64,000 bases of DNA from Streptomyces sp. CB00455 (GTDB lineage: Bacteria; Actinomycetota; Actinomycetes; Streptomycetales; Streptomycetaceae). Below the pieces are notes generated by a model, which was given only the letters and a program-made list of their open reading frames with translations, did no database searches and was not told the DNA's origin. The stretch's first letter is position 1. Every line of letters begins with the position of its first letter. This document shows positions 28,901 to 35,548 of this stretch, piece after piece. The stretch spans positions 124,001-188,000 of the forward strand of contig NZ_LIVQ01000006.1 in the NCBI RefSeq assembly GCF_001905445.1, given 5' to 3'. The position numbers and the translations under genes were made by a program.

Positions 28901-29205
28901 AGCGGACCTGGGGCGGGGTGGTGGGCATGACGGGCCGCCACACACTCGGCGACGGCACGGTGATCACGGTGCCGATGAACGCGGCCTGGTTCACCGAGTA
29001 CGGCTGGTCGGTGGAGAACCAGGGCGTGGAGCCGGACCTCGCGGTCCTGCGCACCCCCCTGGACTGGGCGGAGGGGCGCCACGCCCAGCTGGACGACGCG
29101 GTGCACCTGGCGCTGGAGCTGCTGGAGCAGGACCCGGCCGTGGTGCCGCCCGGCTACACGGACGTGCCGGACCTGCGACGGCCGAAGCTGCCGCCGAGGC
29201 CGTAG
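25927..29205 (+). CDS. Tricorn protease
   Basis: Large cytosolic peptidase of 1092 residues that processes oligopeptides, often after the proteasome. The order follows the Thermoplasma enzyme: a six- and a seven-bladed beta-propeller (about 1-690; FSPDGRHIAF, FSPDGCWLTW), a C1 helical bundle, a PDZ domain (about 770-860) and a C2 peptidase domain. Catalytic residues by alignment with recalled Tricorn numbering are Ser748-His749 (GTSHAY), nucleophile Ser972 with Asp973 (TSSDGDM), and Glu1030 (VENQGVE). All are present, so it should be active and prefer basic or acidic P1 through Asp973. GTG start at 25927. It diverges from tetR and ends before a 36-bp palindrome. Confidence 0.93.
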   Translation: MSHDGAYLRFPHLHDDLLCFATEDDLWVAPLVPDGQAPGRAWRITVDRTRVSHPRFSPDGRHIAFTTWRSLDPEIHLVPVDGGPARQLSYWGATDTRVCGWTPPDEDGRSDILAVSSHGQPFSYFAWAYCLPTDGSPGGRLPWGPVSDIQVRAEESGERRSLLLTGKPPHEPAAWKRYRGGATGRLWLHGERLLEDIEGHLDSPMFVGGRIAFLSDHEGIGNLYSCLPDGTGLRRHTDHEEFYARHASSDGSRVVYQCAGDIWLVDSLAPDAVPRRLRVRAGGPRAGRRSYQVPAAHHVDSLSVDATGRASAVVVRGSLYWLTHRDGPARTIADTPGVRVRLPEMLGSGGQVAYVTDAEGEDAIEIAYLPRASGEQEPRRLASGELGRVTELLADPDGERLAVASHDGRLLLLDATEGSGGEVTELIRSANGPVTDLAFSPDGCWLTWSHPGIGRSLRQIKMARISGPGARTVVDVTNGRFEDESPVFTRDGRYLAFLSWRGFDPVYDVHTGDLSFPLGCRPYLVPLSSATPSPFAFSPDGRPAAGGLDPVEGDTEGDGTVTVEVEGLESRVTPFPVSASKYSALYPVSGGGLVWLRWPISGALGETFANPADTSGKPALEHFDMTKARKSELASGLDWFAVSGDGTRLVVNDDGDLRAVPSTESGDSDSTVYLDLRRILHEVDPAAEWRQAYEEAGRIIRAYFWEPRMCGIDWDGVLAQYRSLVERVASPDEFADLLREVLGELGTSHAYVSPARRNEGPPHYQRAIGLLGANLVPRDGEWVLRRILPGESSDSKARSPLAGTGIREGAVLTHVDGRPVDPVTGPYPLLAGAGGTTVELTFRPAAGEDRARRVAIVPLIDERPLRYQDWVAKRRAVVREISGGRCGYLHIPDMGGSGWAQFNRDLRMEMSRPALIVDVRGNAGGHISELVVEKLTRSIIGWDLTRGAQPVSYASNAPRGPIVALADEATSSDGDMITAAFKLLGLGPVVGQRTWGGVVGMTGRHTLGDGTVITVPMNAAWFTEYGWSVENQGVEPDLAVLRTPLDWAEGRHAQLDDAVHLALELLEQDPAVVPPGYTDVPDLRRPKLPPRP

Positions 29206-29233
29206 GCGGTCGGTGCGCGGCGGTAGGTGCACG

Positions 29234-29269
29234 GGGAAGGGGTGCGGCCCGCGGGCCGCACCCCTTCCC
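29234..29269. terminator. 36-bp perfect palindrome, bidirectional terminator
   Basis: Every base from 29234 to 29269 pairs across the centre (GGGAAGGGGTGCGGCCCG and its complement). It sits between the end of the tricorn gene and the end of a small minus-strand gene. Confidence 0.8.
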
Positions 29270-29349
29270 TTCCGTGGTGCGCGTCGCCGTGCGTCCGCGT
29301 CGCCGCGGCCCTGCGCCGGGGTGCGCGTCCTTCGCGTCCCTGCCCGCCG

Positions 29350-29538
29350 CTACGCGTCGACGCTGTCGTCGAGGGCCCCGGCGGGCCGGTTCCGCGCGGG
29401 CCGGCCGGGCGTGCCCGGGGCGTCCGGCGCGCGGCGCGCCGAGCCCTCCCGCACGTCCTCGCGGGCCTCGCGCGCCTCCGCGCCGGCGCGCTCGGCCAAT
29501 TGCCTCGCCTTTTCGTGGAACTGGTCTCGCAGGCCCAT
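29350..29538 (-). CDS. Small conserved hypothetical protein
   Basis: 62 residues, MGLRDQFHEKARQLAERAGA, then an Ala/Arg/Glu-rich amphipathic helix (EAREAREDVREG) and a Pro/Arg tail ending DDSVDA. GGGAGGAA lies four bases before the ATG, a strong ribosome site. The opening resembles small LEA/CsbD-like helical proteins in Streptomyces, but no fold is certain. No known role. It runs between a terminator palindrome and the SDR gene (85-base gap), so it may be monocistronic. Confidence 0.6.
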   Translation of the reverse strand: MGLRDQFHEKARQLAERAGAEAREAREDVREGSARRAPDAPGTPGRPARNRPAGALDDSVDA

Positions 29539-29623
29539 GGGGTTCCTCCCGTAGGGGTGTCGGGGCTCGGGTGCGACCAGCGTGGCATGACGGGACGAAC
29601 CTCGCACATCCGACATGTGACTC

Positions 29624-30508
29624 TCAGTGCCGCTCGGAGCGCCCCTGCTCGTCCGCGGCGCCGCCCGCTCCCACAAGCCCCTTGGACACACCGGCCAGTC
29701 GGGGCTCGAACCGCTTCATCTCGCGCTGCCCGACGGTCGCGATGATCCCGGGCAGGTAGCCGCGCATCCCCTGCATCCCGCGCAGCCACCACTGCGCGTA
29801 CACGTGGGGCGAGCGCCGCTCGATGCCCGCGACGATCCGGTCGACGGCCGGGCCCAGCGGGTAGGTGCGGTTCGCCGGCCACGGCAGCCGCCCGCGCAGC
29901 TCCCGCATGACCTCGTCCTGGTCGGCCCCCCGCACCATGTCCGTGTCGGTCCAGGAGAGGTAGCCCACGCCGACCTTGACGCCCTTGTAGCCGACCTCGG
30001 CGCGCAGGCAGTAGGCGAAGGCCTCGACGCCGGACTTGGAGGCGCAGTAGGCGCTCATCATCGGCGCGGGGGTGATCGCGGCGAGCGAGGCGATCTGGAG
30101 GAAGTAGCCGCAGCTCTGCGTCAGGGCGGGCAGGAAGGCCCGGGCGGTGACGGCTCCGCCGACGAGGTTGACCTCGATCACCCGGCGCCAGGCGGCGGGG
30201 TCGGAGTCGGCGAAGGGACCGCCGGAGGCCACGCCCGCGTTGGCGACGACGATGTCGACCCGGCCGAAGCGCTGCTCGACCTCGCGGGCGACGCGGGCCA
30301 TGGCCTCGTGGTCGGTGACGTCGGCGTGCCAGTGGTCGCTGTCGGTGCGCAGCCGCTCGGAGACCTCTTTCAGGACCTCCGGCTCCAGTCCGACGAGCGC
30401 GATCCGGGCGCCGCGCGCGGAGAGTTTGCGGGCGAGCAGCTCGCCGACGCCGCGGGCGGCGCCGGTGACGACGGCGACCTGGCCTTCCAGACTCCTGTGA
30501 GCACTCAC
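29624..30508 (-). CDS. Short-chain dehydrogenase/reductase
   Basis: SDR of 294 residues. The cofactor motif VTGAARGVGELLA (about 14-26), NAG at VVANAGVASGGP (about 85), and active-site Y-x-x-x-K in SAYCASKSGVEAF (about 155) are present. Oxidises or reduces an alcohol/ketone with NAD(P). Third gene of a minus-strand operon: its start overlaps the hydrolase stop by four bases. With a Baeyer-Villiger monooxygenase and an esterase-like hydrolase it forms a plausible alcohol to ketone to ester to acid-plus-alcohol route. It resembles SadH of the mycobacterial mymA operon in context (recalled). Confidence 0.9.
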   Translation of the reverse strand: MSAHRSLEGQVAVVTGAARGVGELLARKLSARGARIALVGLEPEVLKEVSERLRTDSDHWHADVTDHEAMARVAREVEQRFGRVDIVVANAGVASGGPFADSDPAAWRRVIEVNLVGGAVTARAFLPALTQSCGYFLQIASLAAITPAPMMSAYCASKSGVEAFAYCLRAEVGYKGVKVGVGYLSWTDTDMVRGADQDEVMRELRGRLPWPANRTYPLGPAVDRIVAGIERRSPHVYAQWWLRGMQGMRGYLPGIIATVGQREMKRFEPRLAGVSKGLVGAGGAADEQGRSERH

Positions 30509-31443
30509 GGCGTCTTCTCCTTCTGGGTGGGGGCGGGCCCGGCGCCGAGGTGGTGCGCGGTCAGCTCGCGCACGGCTGCCGTCACGGCCTCCGGGGCCTC
30601 GATCGGCGTCATGTGCCCCATGCCGGTGAGCTCGGTGAGGCCCACGCAGTCCGGGAGCGCGGCCGCCAGCTCACGGGCGTGCACGACGGGGGTGAGCCGG
30701 TCGTTCTTGCCGGTGATGACGGCGGTGGGCACCGTCAGGCGGGCCACGTCCGCGCCGAGGTCGAGCCCGGCCAGCACCCGGGACCAGGCGTGCCGGACCC
30801 CGGTGGGGCAGGCGTGCACGATGCGGGCGCACGCCTCGACGCGGTCGGGCGCGGTACCGGGGCCCATGGTGGCGTACTTGAGGACCTTCCTCGCGACGGG
30901 CGTGACCGGGCCGAGCGGGGCCCGGGACCCGAGGACCGCGCCGGTGGCCCGGGTCCGCAGGCGCCCGGCGCGCAGTGGCAGGACCAGCGCCTCCGCGACG
31001 AGCCGGGCGCTGCCGGTGCTGCACAGCAGCGCGGCGGCGACGTGCTCGGCGAACTCCGGGCGCCCCGCGGCCGCCATGACCGTCATGCCGCCCATGGAGT
31101 GCCCGGCGACGACGGCGCGTTCGCCGGGGGCGAGGGTCGCCTTCAGGACGGCCACCAGGTCGTCGGCGAGGGCGGCGGTGCTGTGCACCCGGGCGGCGGG
31201 ACTGCGTCCGTGGCCCCGCTGGTCGTAGGCGATGACCCGGTGGTCCTTGGCCAGCTCCCGTATCTGGGCGGCCCAGAAGGCGGTGGAGCAGGTCCAGCCG
31301 TGCGCCAGCACGACGGCCGGCGCACCCTCCTGTCCGTGGACCTCGACGTGCAGGCGGGCCCCGTCGGCGGAGACGGCGACCAGTTCGCGCCGGGCGGCGG
31401 GCGGTGCGTAGGGCCCGGAGACGACGTGCAGGAGCCGGCTCAC
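30505..31443 (-). CDS. Alpha/beta hydrolase
   Basis: 312-residue hydrolase with the nucleophile elbow VVAGHSMGGMTVMAAA, oxyanion HGWTCSTAFW, and a catalytic His in GMGHMTPIEAPEAV near the C-terminus. GTG start at 31443 overlaps the monooxygenase stop (GTGA), and its stop overlaps the SDR start, so the three genes are one tightly coupled operon. The likely job is hydrolysis of the ester or lactone made by the monooxygenase. LipR occupies this place in the mycobacterial mymA operon (recalled). Substrate unknown. Confidence 0.9.
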   Translation of the reverse strand: MSRLLHVVSGPYAPPAARRELVAVSADGARLHVEVHGQEGAPAVVLAHGWTCSTAFWAAQIRELAKDHRVIAYDQRGHGRSPAARVHSTAALADDLVAVLKATLAPGERAVVAGHSMGGMTVMAAAGRPEFAEHVAAALLCSTGSARLVAEALVLPLRAGRLRTRATGAVLGSRAPLGPVTPVARKVLKYATMGPGTAPDRVEACARIVHACPTGVRHAWSRVLAGLDLGADVARLTVPTAVITGKNDRLTPVVHARELAAALPDCVGLTELTGMGHMTPIEAPEAVTAAVRELTAHHLGAGPAPTQKEKTP

Positions 31444-33062
31444 GCGGCGCCCTCCTCGGCGGAAGCCAGGGCCGCGGCCGCGAACGGTGCGGGCCGGCCC
31501 GGGCCGGCCTCGGCCGCGGCGCCGGTGCCGGCCGCCTCCAGGGCGGCCGCCTGGGCCGGTTCGGGCTCGCGGCGCCGTACGACTTCGTACTCGGCGAGGT
31601 CCACGCTCCGCGTCTCGCGGCGGAATTCGCCGGTGGTGCCCGGCCAGACGGTGGTGTTGCGCCCCTGGGCGTCCAGGTACCAGCTGGTGCAGCCGCCGGT
31701 GTTCCACACCGTGCGCTCCATCCGGGTCTGCACGTGCCGGTTCCACCGGTTCACGGCGGAGGGCCTGGCCGCGAGCGCGACCCGGTTGCCCCGGCCGCCG
31801 TCGTCGAGGAGGGACAGCTGGCGCAGGTAGTCGGCCATGTAATTGAGCTGCGACTCGATCATCAGGATCATCGAGCTGTTCCCCAGCCCGGTGTTGGGGC
31901 CGATGATCGTCATCCAGTTGGGGAAGCCGGCCGCGGTCGCCCCGCGCAGGGCCTGCATCCCGTCCTTCCACTCCTCCGCGAGGGTCTTGCCCTCCGCGCC
32001 CACCACCCGGTCGGCGATCGGCATGTCGGTGACGTGGAAGCCGGTGCCGAAGATGATCGCGTCGACCTCGGTCTCCGTGCCGTCGGCCGCGACCAGCACC
32101 GAGCCCCGGATCTCCTTCAGCCCGGAGGCGACCAGGTCCACGTTGGGCCGGGCGAGCGCCGGGTAGTACTCGCTGGAGAGCAGGATCCGCTTGCAGCCGA
32201 TCCGGTAGGAGGGGGTCAGCTTGGCGCGCAGGGCCGGGTCCTTGATCGCGCGTGCCATGTTGGCCTTGGCGAGCGACTCGATGAGCCCGAGCTGGTTGGG
32301 ACGCTTGGTGAAGGCGCTGACCTGGAGTTCACGGATGCCCCAGAGGAGTCCGCGCCGTGCGGCCCGGGTGAAGGGCAGCTGACGGTGCAGCCAGCGCTCG
32401 GCGGACGAGATCGCCCGGTCGGTGCGCGGCATCACCCACGGCGCGGTCCGCTGGAAGAGCGTCAGCCGCTGCACGTCCGGGGCGATGGCGGGCACGATCT
32501 GGATGGCGGAGGCGCCCGTACCGATCATGGCGACGCGCTTGCCGGCGAGGTCGTAGTCGTGGTCCCAGCGCGCGGAGTGGAAGACCTTGCCCGGGAACTC
32601 GGCGAGCCCCGGGACCTGCGGCATCTTCGGGTCGGACAGCGGCCCGGTCGCCGACACCACCACGTCGGCGGTCAGCGCTCCGGCAGAGGTCTCGATCTCC
32701 CAGCGCAGTTCGTCCGCGTCCCAGCGCATCAGCCGGACCTCGGAGTCGAGGCGGATGTGCCGGCGCAGGCCGAAGGTGTCGGCGACGTGCTCCAGGTACT
32801 GCCTGATCGCGGGCTGGCCGGAGAAGGTGCGGGGCCAGTCCGGGTTGGGCGCGAAGGAGAAGGAGTACAGGTGCGAGGGGACGTCGCACGCACAGCCCGG
32901 ATAACTGTTGTCGCGCCAGGTCCCGCCGACGGATCCGGCCCGTTCCAGTACGACGAAGTCCGTGATCCCCTCGCGCCGCAGCCGCACGGCAGCGCCGAGC
33001 CCGCCGAATCCCGACCCGATCACTGCCACACGTACGTGCTCACGTTCGCCCATGCCGCCCAT
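31440..33062 (-). CDS. Baeyer-Villiger-type flavin monooxygenase
   Basis: 540 residues. FAD Rossmann motif VAVIGSGFGGLGAAVRL (about residue 10), NADPH motif MIGTGASAIQIVPAIA, and between them the Baeyer-Villiger fingerprint FPGKVFHSARWDHD (consensus FxGxxxHxxxW). GTWRDNSYPGCACDVPSHLYSFSF is also typical. Converts a ketone to an ester using NADPH and O2. Start taken as ATG at 33062, with GGAAGG eight bases upstream; ATG 33053 is also possible. Two farther in-frame ATGs exist: 33080, which uses different upstream sequence, and 33155, which alone would translate the CCGTG repeat tract. First gene of the operon, divergent from merR. Confidence 0.9.
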   Translation of the reverse strand: MGGMGEREHVRVAVIGSGFGGLGAAVRLRREGITDFVVLERAGSVGGTWRDNSYPGCACDVPSHLYSFSFAPNPDWPRTFSGQPAIRQYLEHVADTFGLRRHIRLDSEVRLMRWDADELRWEIETSAGALTADVVVSATGPLSDPKMPQVPGLAEFPGKVFHSARWDHDYDLAGKRVAMIGTGASAIQIVPAIAPDVQRLTLFQRTAPWVMPRTDRAISSAERWLHRQLPFTRAARRGLLWGIRELQVSAFTKRPNQLGLIESLAKANMARAIKDPALRAKLTPSYRIGCKRILLSSEYYPALARPNVDLVASGLKEIRGSVLVAADGTETEVDAIIFGTGFHVTDMPIADRVVGAEGKTLAEEWKDGMQALRGATAAGFPNWMTIIGPNTGLGNSSMILMIESQLNYMADYLRQLSLLDDGGRGNRVALAARPSAVNRWNRHVQTRMERTVWNTGGCTSWYLDAQGRNTTVWPGTTGEFRRETRSVDLAEYEVVRRREPEPAQAAALEAAGTGAAAEAGPGRPAPFAAAALASAEEGAA

Positions 33063-33095
33063 GCCCGCCGCCTTCCGCATCGTCCGCAGTCCCAG

Positions 33096-33120
33096 CCGTG
33101 CCGTGCCGTGCCGTGCCGTG
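33096..33120. repeat. CCGTG microsatellite upstream of the monooxygenase
   Basis: Five exact CCGTG units in the leader or promoter between the monooxygenase and merR. Unit length 5 means gain or loss would shift phase or spacing. Confidence 0.9.
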
Positions 33121-33220
33121 CCGCACACATCACACCGTCGCAACGCTGCCAGCAATCACTGGCACAATCGGGAGACTAGAGCAGGCCCGTACTCATGGGT
33201 AGGGGTGGAGCCCGGAAAGT

Positions 33221-33242
33221 TACCGCCGGTACGGCTTAGGGT
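33221..33242 (+). promoter_or_regulatory. merR promoter and palindrome
   Basis: TAGGGT (33237-33242) lies six bases before the merR GTG, which suggests a leaderless transcript. Just upstream, TACCGCCGGTA (33221-33231) is an 11-bp palindrome around one base and may be the MerR site. Confidence 0.45.
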
Positions 33243-33248
33243 GCGGCT

Positions 33249-34046
33249 GTGGCGAAGGAAGAGACGGAAGCGAAGACGGTGGGCGAGTACCGCACGGAGG
33301 AACTGGCCGAGGCGGCCGGGATCCCGGTCCGCACCCTGCGTTTCTACCGCGAACGCAAGCTGCTTCCGCCCCCGCGCCGCGAGGGCCGTATCGCCTGGTA
33401 CGACGACCACCACCTGGCCCGGCTGCGCACCATCGCCGCCCTGCTGGAGCGCGGCCACACCCTCGGTGGCATCGCGGAGCTGACCGCCGCCTTCGAGAGC
33501 GGCCGCGACGTCGGCCAGCTGGGCGAACTGCTCGGCATCGGCTGGTCGCAGGAAACCCCCGTCCGGCTGTCCCCGGAGGCACTCGCCGACTACTTCGAGG
33601 GCGAGGTCACCCCGGAGAACCTGGCAGCCTCGCTGGAACTCGGCTACCTCGCCACCGACGGCGACGCGATCGTGCACGTCAGCCGGCGCCTGCTGGACGT
33701 CTCCTCGGCGCTGGTGCGCGAGGGCGTCCCGCTGGCGGCCGTCCTGGAGACGGGCCGGCGCGTACGGGAACACGCGGACGCGATGGCGGCCCTGTTCACC
33801 GAGCTGATCTCGGCCCACATGCCGCAGGACGCGCTCCCCAGGCTGCGCCCGCTGGCCAAGAGCGTGGTCGAGGCCGAGCTGACGATGGCGATGGACCGCC
33901 TGCTGGCCGCGAACCCGTCCGGCCCGGCGACCGGACCCGGCCCGGCAGCCGCACCCGGCCCGGCGACCGGACCCGGCCCGGCGACCGGACCCGGCCCGGC
34001 AGCACCCGGCCCGGCAGCCCCGCCGGGTCAGACCCCGAGGTCGTAG
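33249..34046 (+). CDS. MerR-family regulator
   Basis: 265 residues. The N-terminal winged HTH reads YRTEELAEAAGIPVRTLRFY, then RKLLPPPRREGRIAWYDDHHLARL (about 15-60), followed by a dimerisation helix. The effector region (about 95-215) has no Cys cluster, so it is unlikely to be a metal sensor. The tail after residue ~220 is a PATGPG repeat. It is divergent from the monooxygenase operon with a shared 186-base control region, so it probably controls those genes. It ends 19 bases inside the convergent xthA gene. Confidence 0.9.
   Translation: MAKEETEAKTVGEYRTEELAEAAGIPVRTLRFYRERKLLPPPRREGRIAWYDDHHLARLRTIAALLERGHTLGGIAELTAAFESGRDVGQLGELLGIGWSQETPVRLSPEALADYFEGEVTPENLAASLELGYLATDGDAIVHVSRRLLDVSSALVREGVPLAAVLETGRRVREHADAMAALFTELISAHMPQDALPRLRPLAKSVVEAELTMAMDRLLAANPSGPATGPGPAAAPGPATGPGPATGPGPAAPGPAAPPGQTPRS
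33921..34020. repeat. 18-bp tandem repeat in the merR 3' end
   Basis: Four 18-bp units of GGCCCGGCGACCGGACCC type (three identical, one variant) plus two shorter units, encoding PATGPG/PAAPG. In frame, so length changes would only alter the tail. Confidence 0.9.
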
Positions 34047-34831
34047 ACGACCGTCACCGGCGCGTGGTCGGACCACCGCTCGGGGTGCGTCTCGGCTCGC
34101 TCCACGAACGCCTTCACGGCCCTCGCGGCCAGCCCGGGAGTCGCCACCTGGAGGTCGATCCGCCAGCCGGCGTCGTTGTCGAAGGCCCGGCCCCGGTAGG
34201 ACCACCAGGAATAGGGGCCCTCGGTGTCGGGGTGCAGCTCCCGCACCACGTCGACGTAGCCCGCCTCGCCGTACACCCTCCCCAGCCATTCCCGCTCCTC
34301 GGGCAGGAAGCCGGCGTTCTTGCGGTTGGTCTTCCAGTTCTTCAGGTCCGCTTCCCGGTGGCAGATGTTCCAGTCGCCGCACACGACGACCTCGCGCCCG
34401 TCCGCTGCGGCCCGCCCCTTCAGCGCCGTGAGGTACGCGTGGAACTCCTCCATGAACCGGTACTTCTCGTCCTGCCGCTCGGTGCCCGCCTCGCCGGAGG
34501 GCAGGTAGAGGCTGGCGACCGTCACGCCGGGCAGGTCGACCTCCAGGTACCGGCCGGAGGCGTCGAACTCCGCGCTGCCGAAGCCGACCTGCACCCGCTC
34601 CGGCGCCCGCCGCGTGTAGAGCGCGACCCCGGCCCGCCCCTTGACGGCGGCCGGCGCGAACACGGTGTGCCAGCCCTCCGGGCTCCGGACCTCGTCGGGG
34701 ATCTGCCCCTCCTCGGCCCGCACCTCCTGCAGGCACACCACATCGGCATCCGAACCCCGCAGCCACGCCCCGAAGCCCTTCCTGGCGGCGGCGCGGATGC
34801 CATTCACGTTCACGGACGTCACGGTGATCAA
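34028..34831 (-). CDS. xthA: Exodeoxyribonuclease III
   Basis: AP endonuclease/3'-5' exonuclease of 267 residues in base-excision repair. Motifs: VTSVNVNGIRAA, VVCLQEVRA (metal-binding Glu), GVALYTRR, VVCGDWNICHREADLKN, FDNDAGWRIDLQ and the terminal WSDHAPVTVVYDL with catalytic Asp-His. Complete relative to the family's ~260-residue length. It converges on merR with a 19-base overlap of coding ends, so the two transcripts are antisense there. Confidence 0.95.
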   Translation of the reverse strand: MITVTSVNVNGIRAAARKGFGAWLRGSDADVVCLQEVRAEEGQIPDEVRSPEGWHTVFAPAAVKGRAGVALYTRRAPERVQVGFGSAEFDASGRYLEVDLPGVTVASLYLPSGEAGTERQDEKYRFMEEFHAYLTALKGRAAADGREVVVCGDWNICHREADLKNWKTNRKNAGFLPEEREWLGRVYGEAGYVDVVRELHPDTEGPYSWWSYRGRAFDNDAGWRIDLQVATPGLAARAVKAFVERAETHPERWSDHAPVTVVYDLGV

Positions 34832-34979
34832 AACTTGCTCCCCACATCGCTCAAAACGGGAGCAGCCTACTCGTACGGCCTCCCCCCGGGCCCGGGCGTC
34901 TCAGCGCCCGGGCGGGCACGGCGGCAGTCCCCGGCAGGCGGCCCCGCAGCCCGGCGGGAGGGCTCCGTACGATGTGCGG

Positions 34980-35474
34980 ATGTCTCACGGGATACAGCTC
35001 CGGGCCATCGCCTACGACCATCCGGACGCGGTCAAGCTCAACGACGAGGTCCAGATCGAATACCAGCAGCGGTACGGCGGTGAGGGTGATGCCACCTTCC
35101 TCGACCCGGCCATGTTCGTTCCGCCGCAGGGGCTCTACCTGCTGGCGTACGACGCCTCGGGCTCCGCGGTCGCCAGTGGCGGATGGCGACGTCAGGACCG
35201 CAACGACGAGGGGTACGCGGACGGCGACGCCGAGCTGAAGCGGATGTACGTCATACCGCAGGCCCGCGGGCTCGGCCTGGCGCGGCGGATGCTGGCGGAG
35301 CTGGAGGCCGACGCACGGGCCGCCGGCCGGAACCGGATGGTCCTGGAGACGGGCGACCAGCAGCCGGAGGCGATCGCCCTCTACCTCTCCTCGGGGTACG
35401 CGATGTCCGCCAAGTTCGGCCACTACCGCTTCCACGACTCCAGCCGCTGCATGGCCAAGGCGCTGCGCCCCTGA
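34980..35474 (+). CDS. GNAT N-acetyltransferase
   Basis: 164 residues. The acetyl-CoA site is ELKRMYVIPQARGLGLARRML (matching V-x2-x-x-R-G-x-G-x-[GA]) and the fold ends with the GNAT beta-bulge IALYLSSGYAMSAKFGHY. The ATG at 34980 follows TACGAT by six bases without a ribosome site, so the mRNA is probably leaderless. Substrate unknown; the KFGHYRFHDSSRCMAKAL end is typical of small-molecule or antibiotic-type acetyltransferases but also of housekeeping ones. Confidence 0.88.
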   Translation: MSHGIQLRAIAYDHPDAVKLNDEVQIEYQQRYGGEGDATFLDPAMFVPPQGLYLLAYDASGSAVASGGWRRQDRNDEGYADGDAELKRMYVIPQARGLGLARRMLAELEADARAAGRNRMVLETGDQQPEAIALYLSSGYAMSAKFGHYRFHDSSRCMAKALRP

Positions 35475-35548
35475 TCCACCGCCTCCACCCCCGGCGCGGC
35501 CCGGCGCCGGGGCCGGAGCGCGGCCCGGCGCGGCCCGGCGCGCGGCCC

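Noticed and set aside
33921..34020. CRISPR-like array in merR
   Set aside because: Units are 18 bp, directly joined with no spacers, and code in frame for PATGPG.
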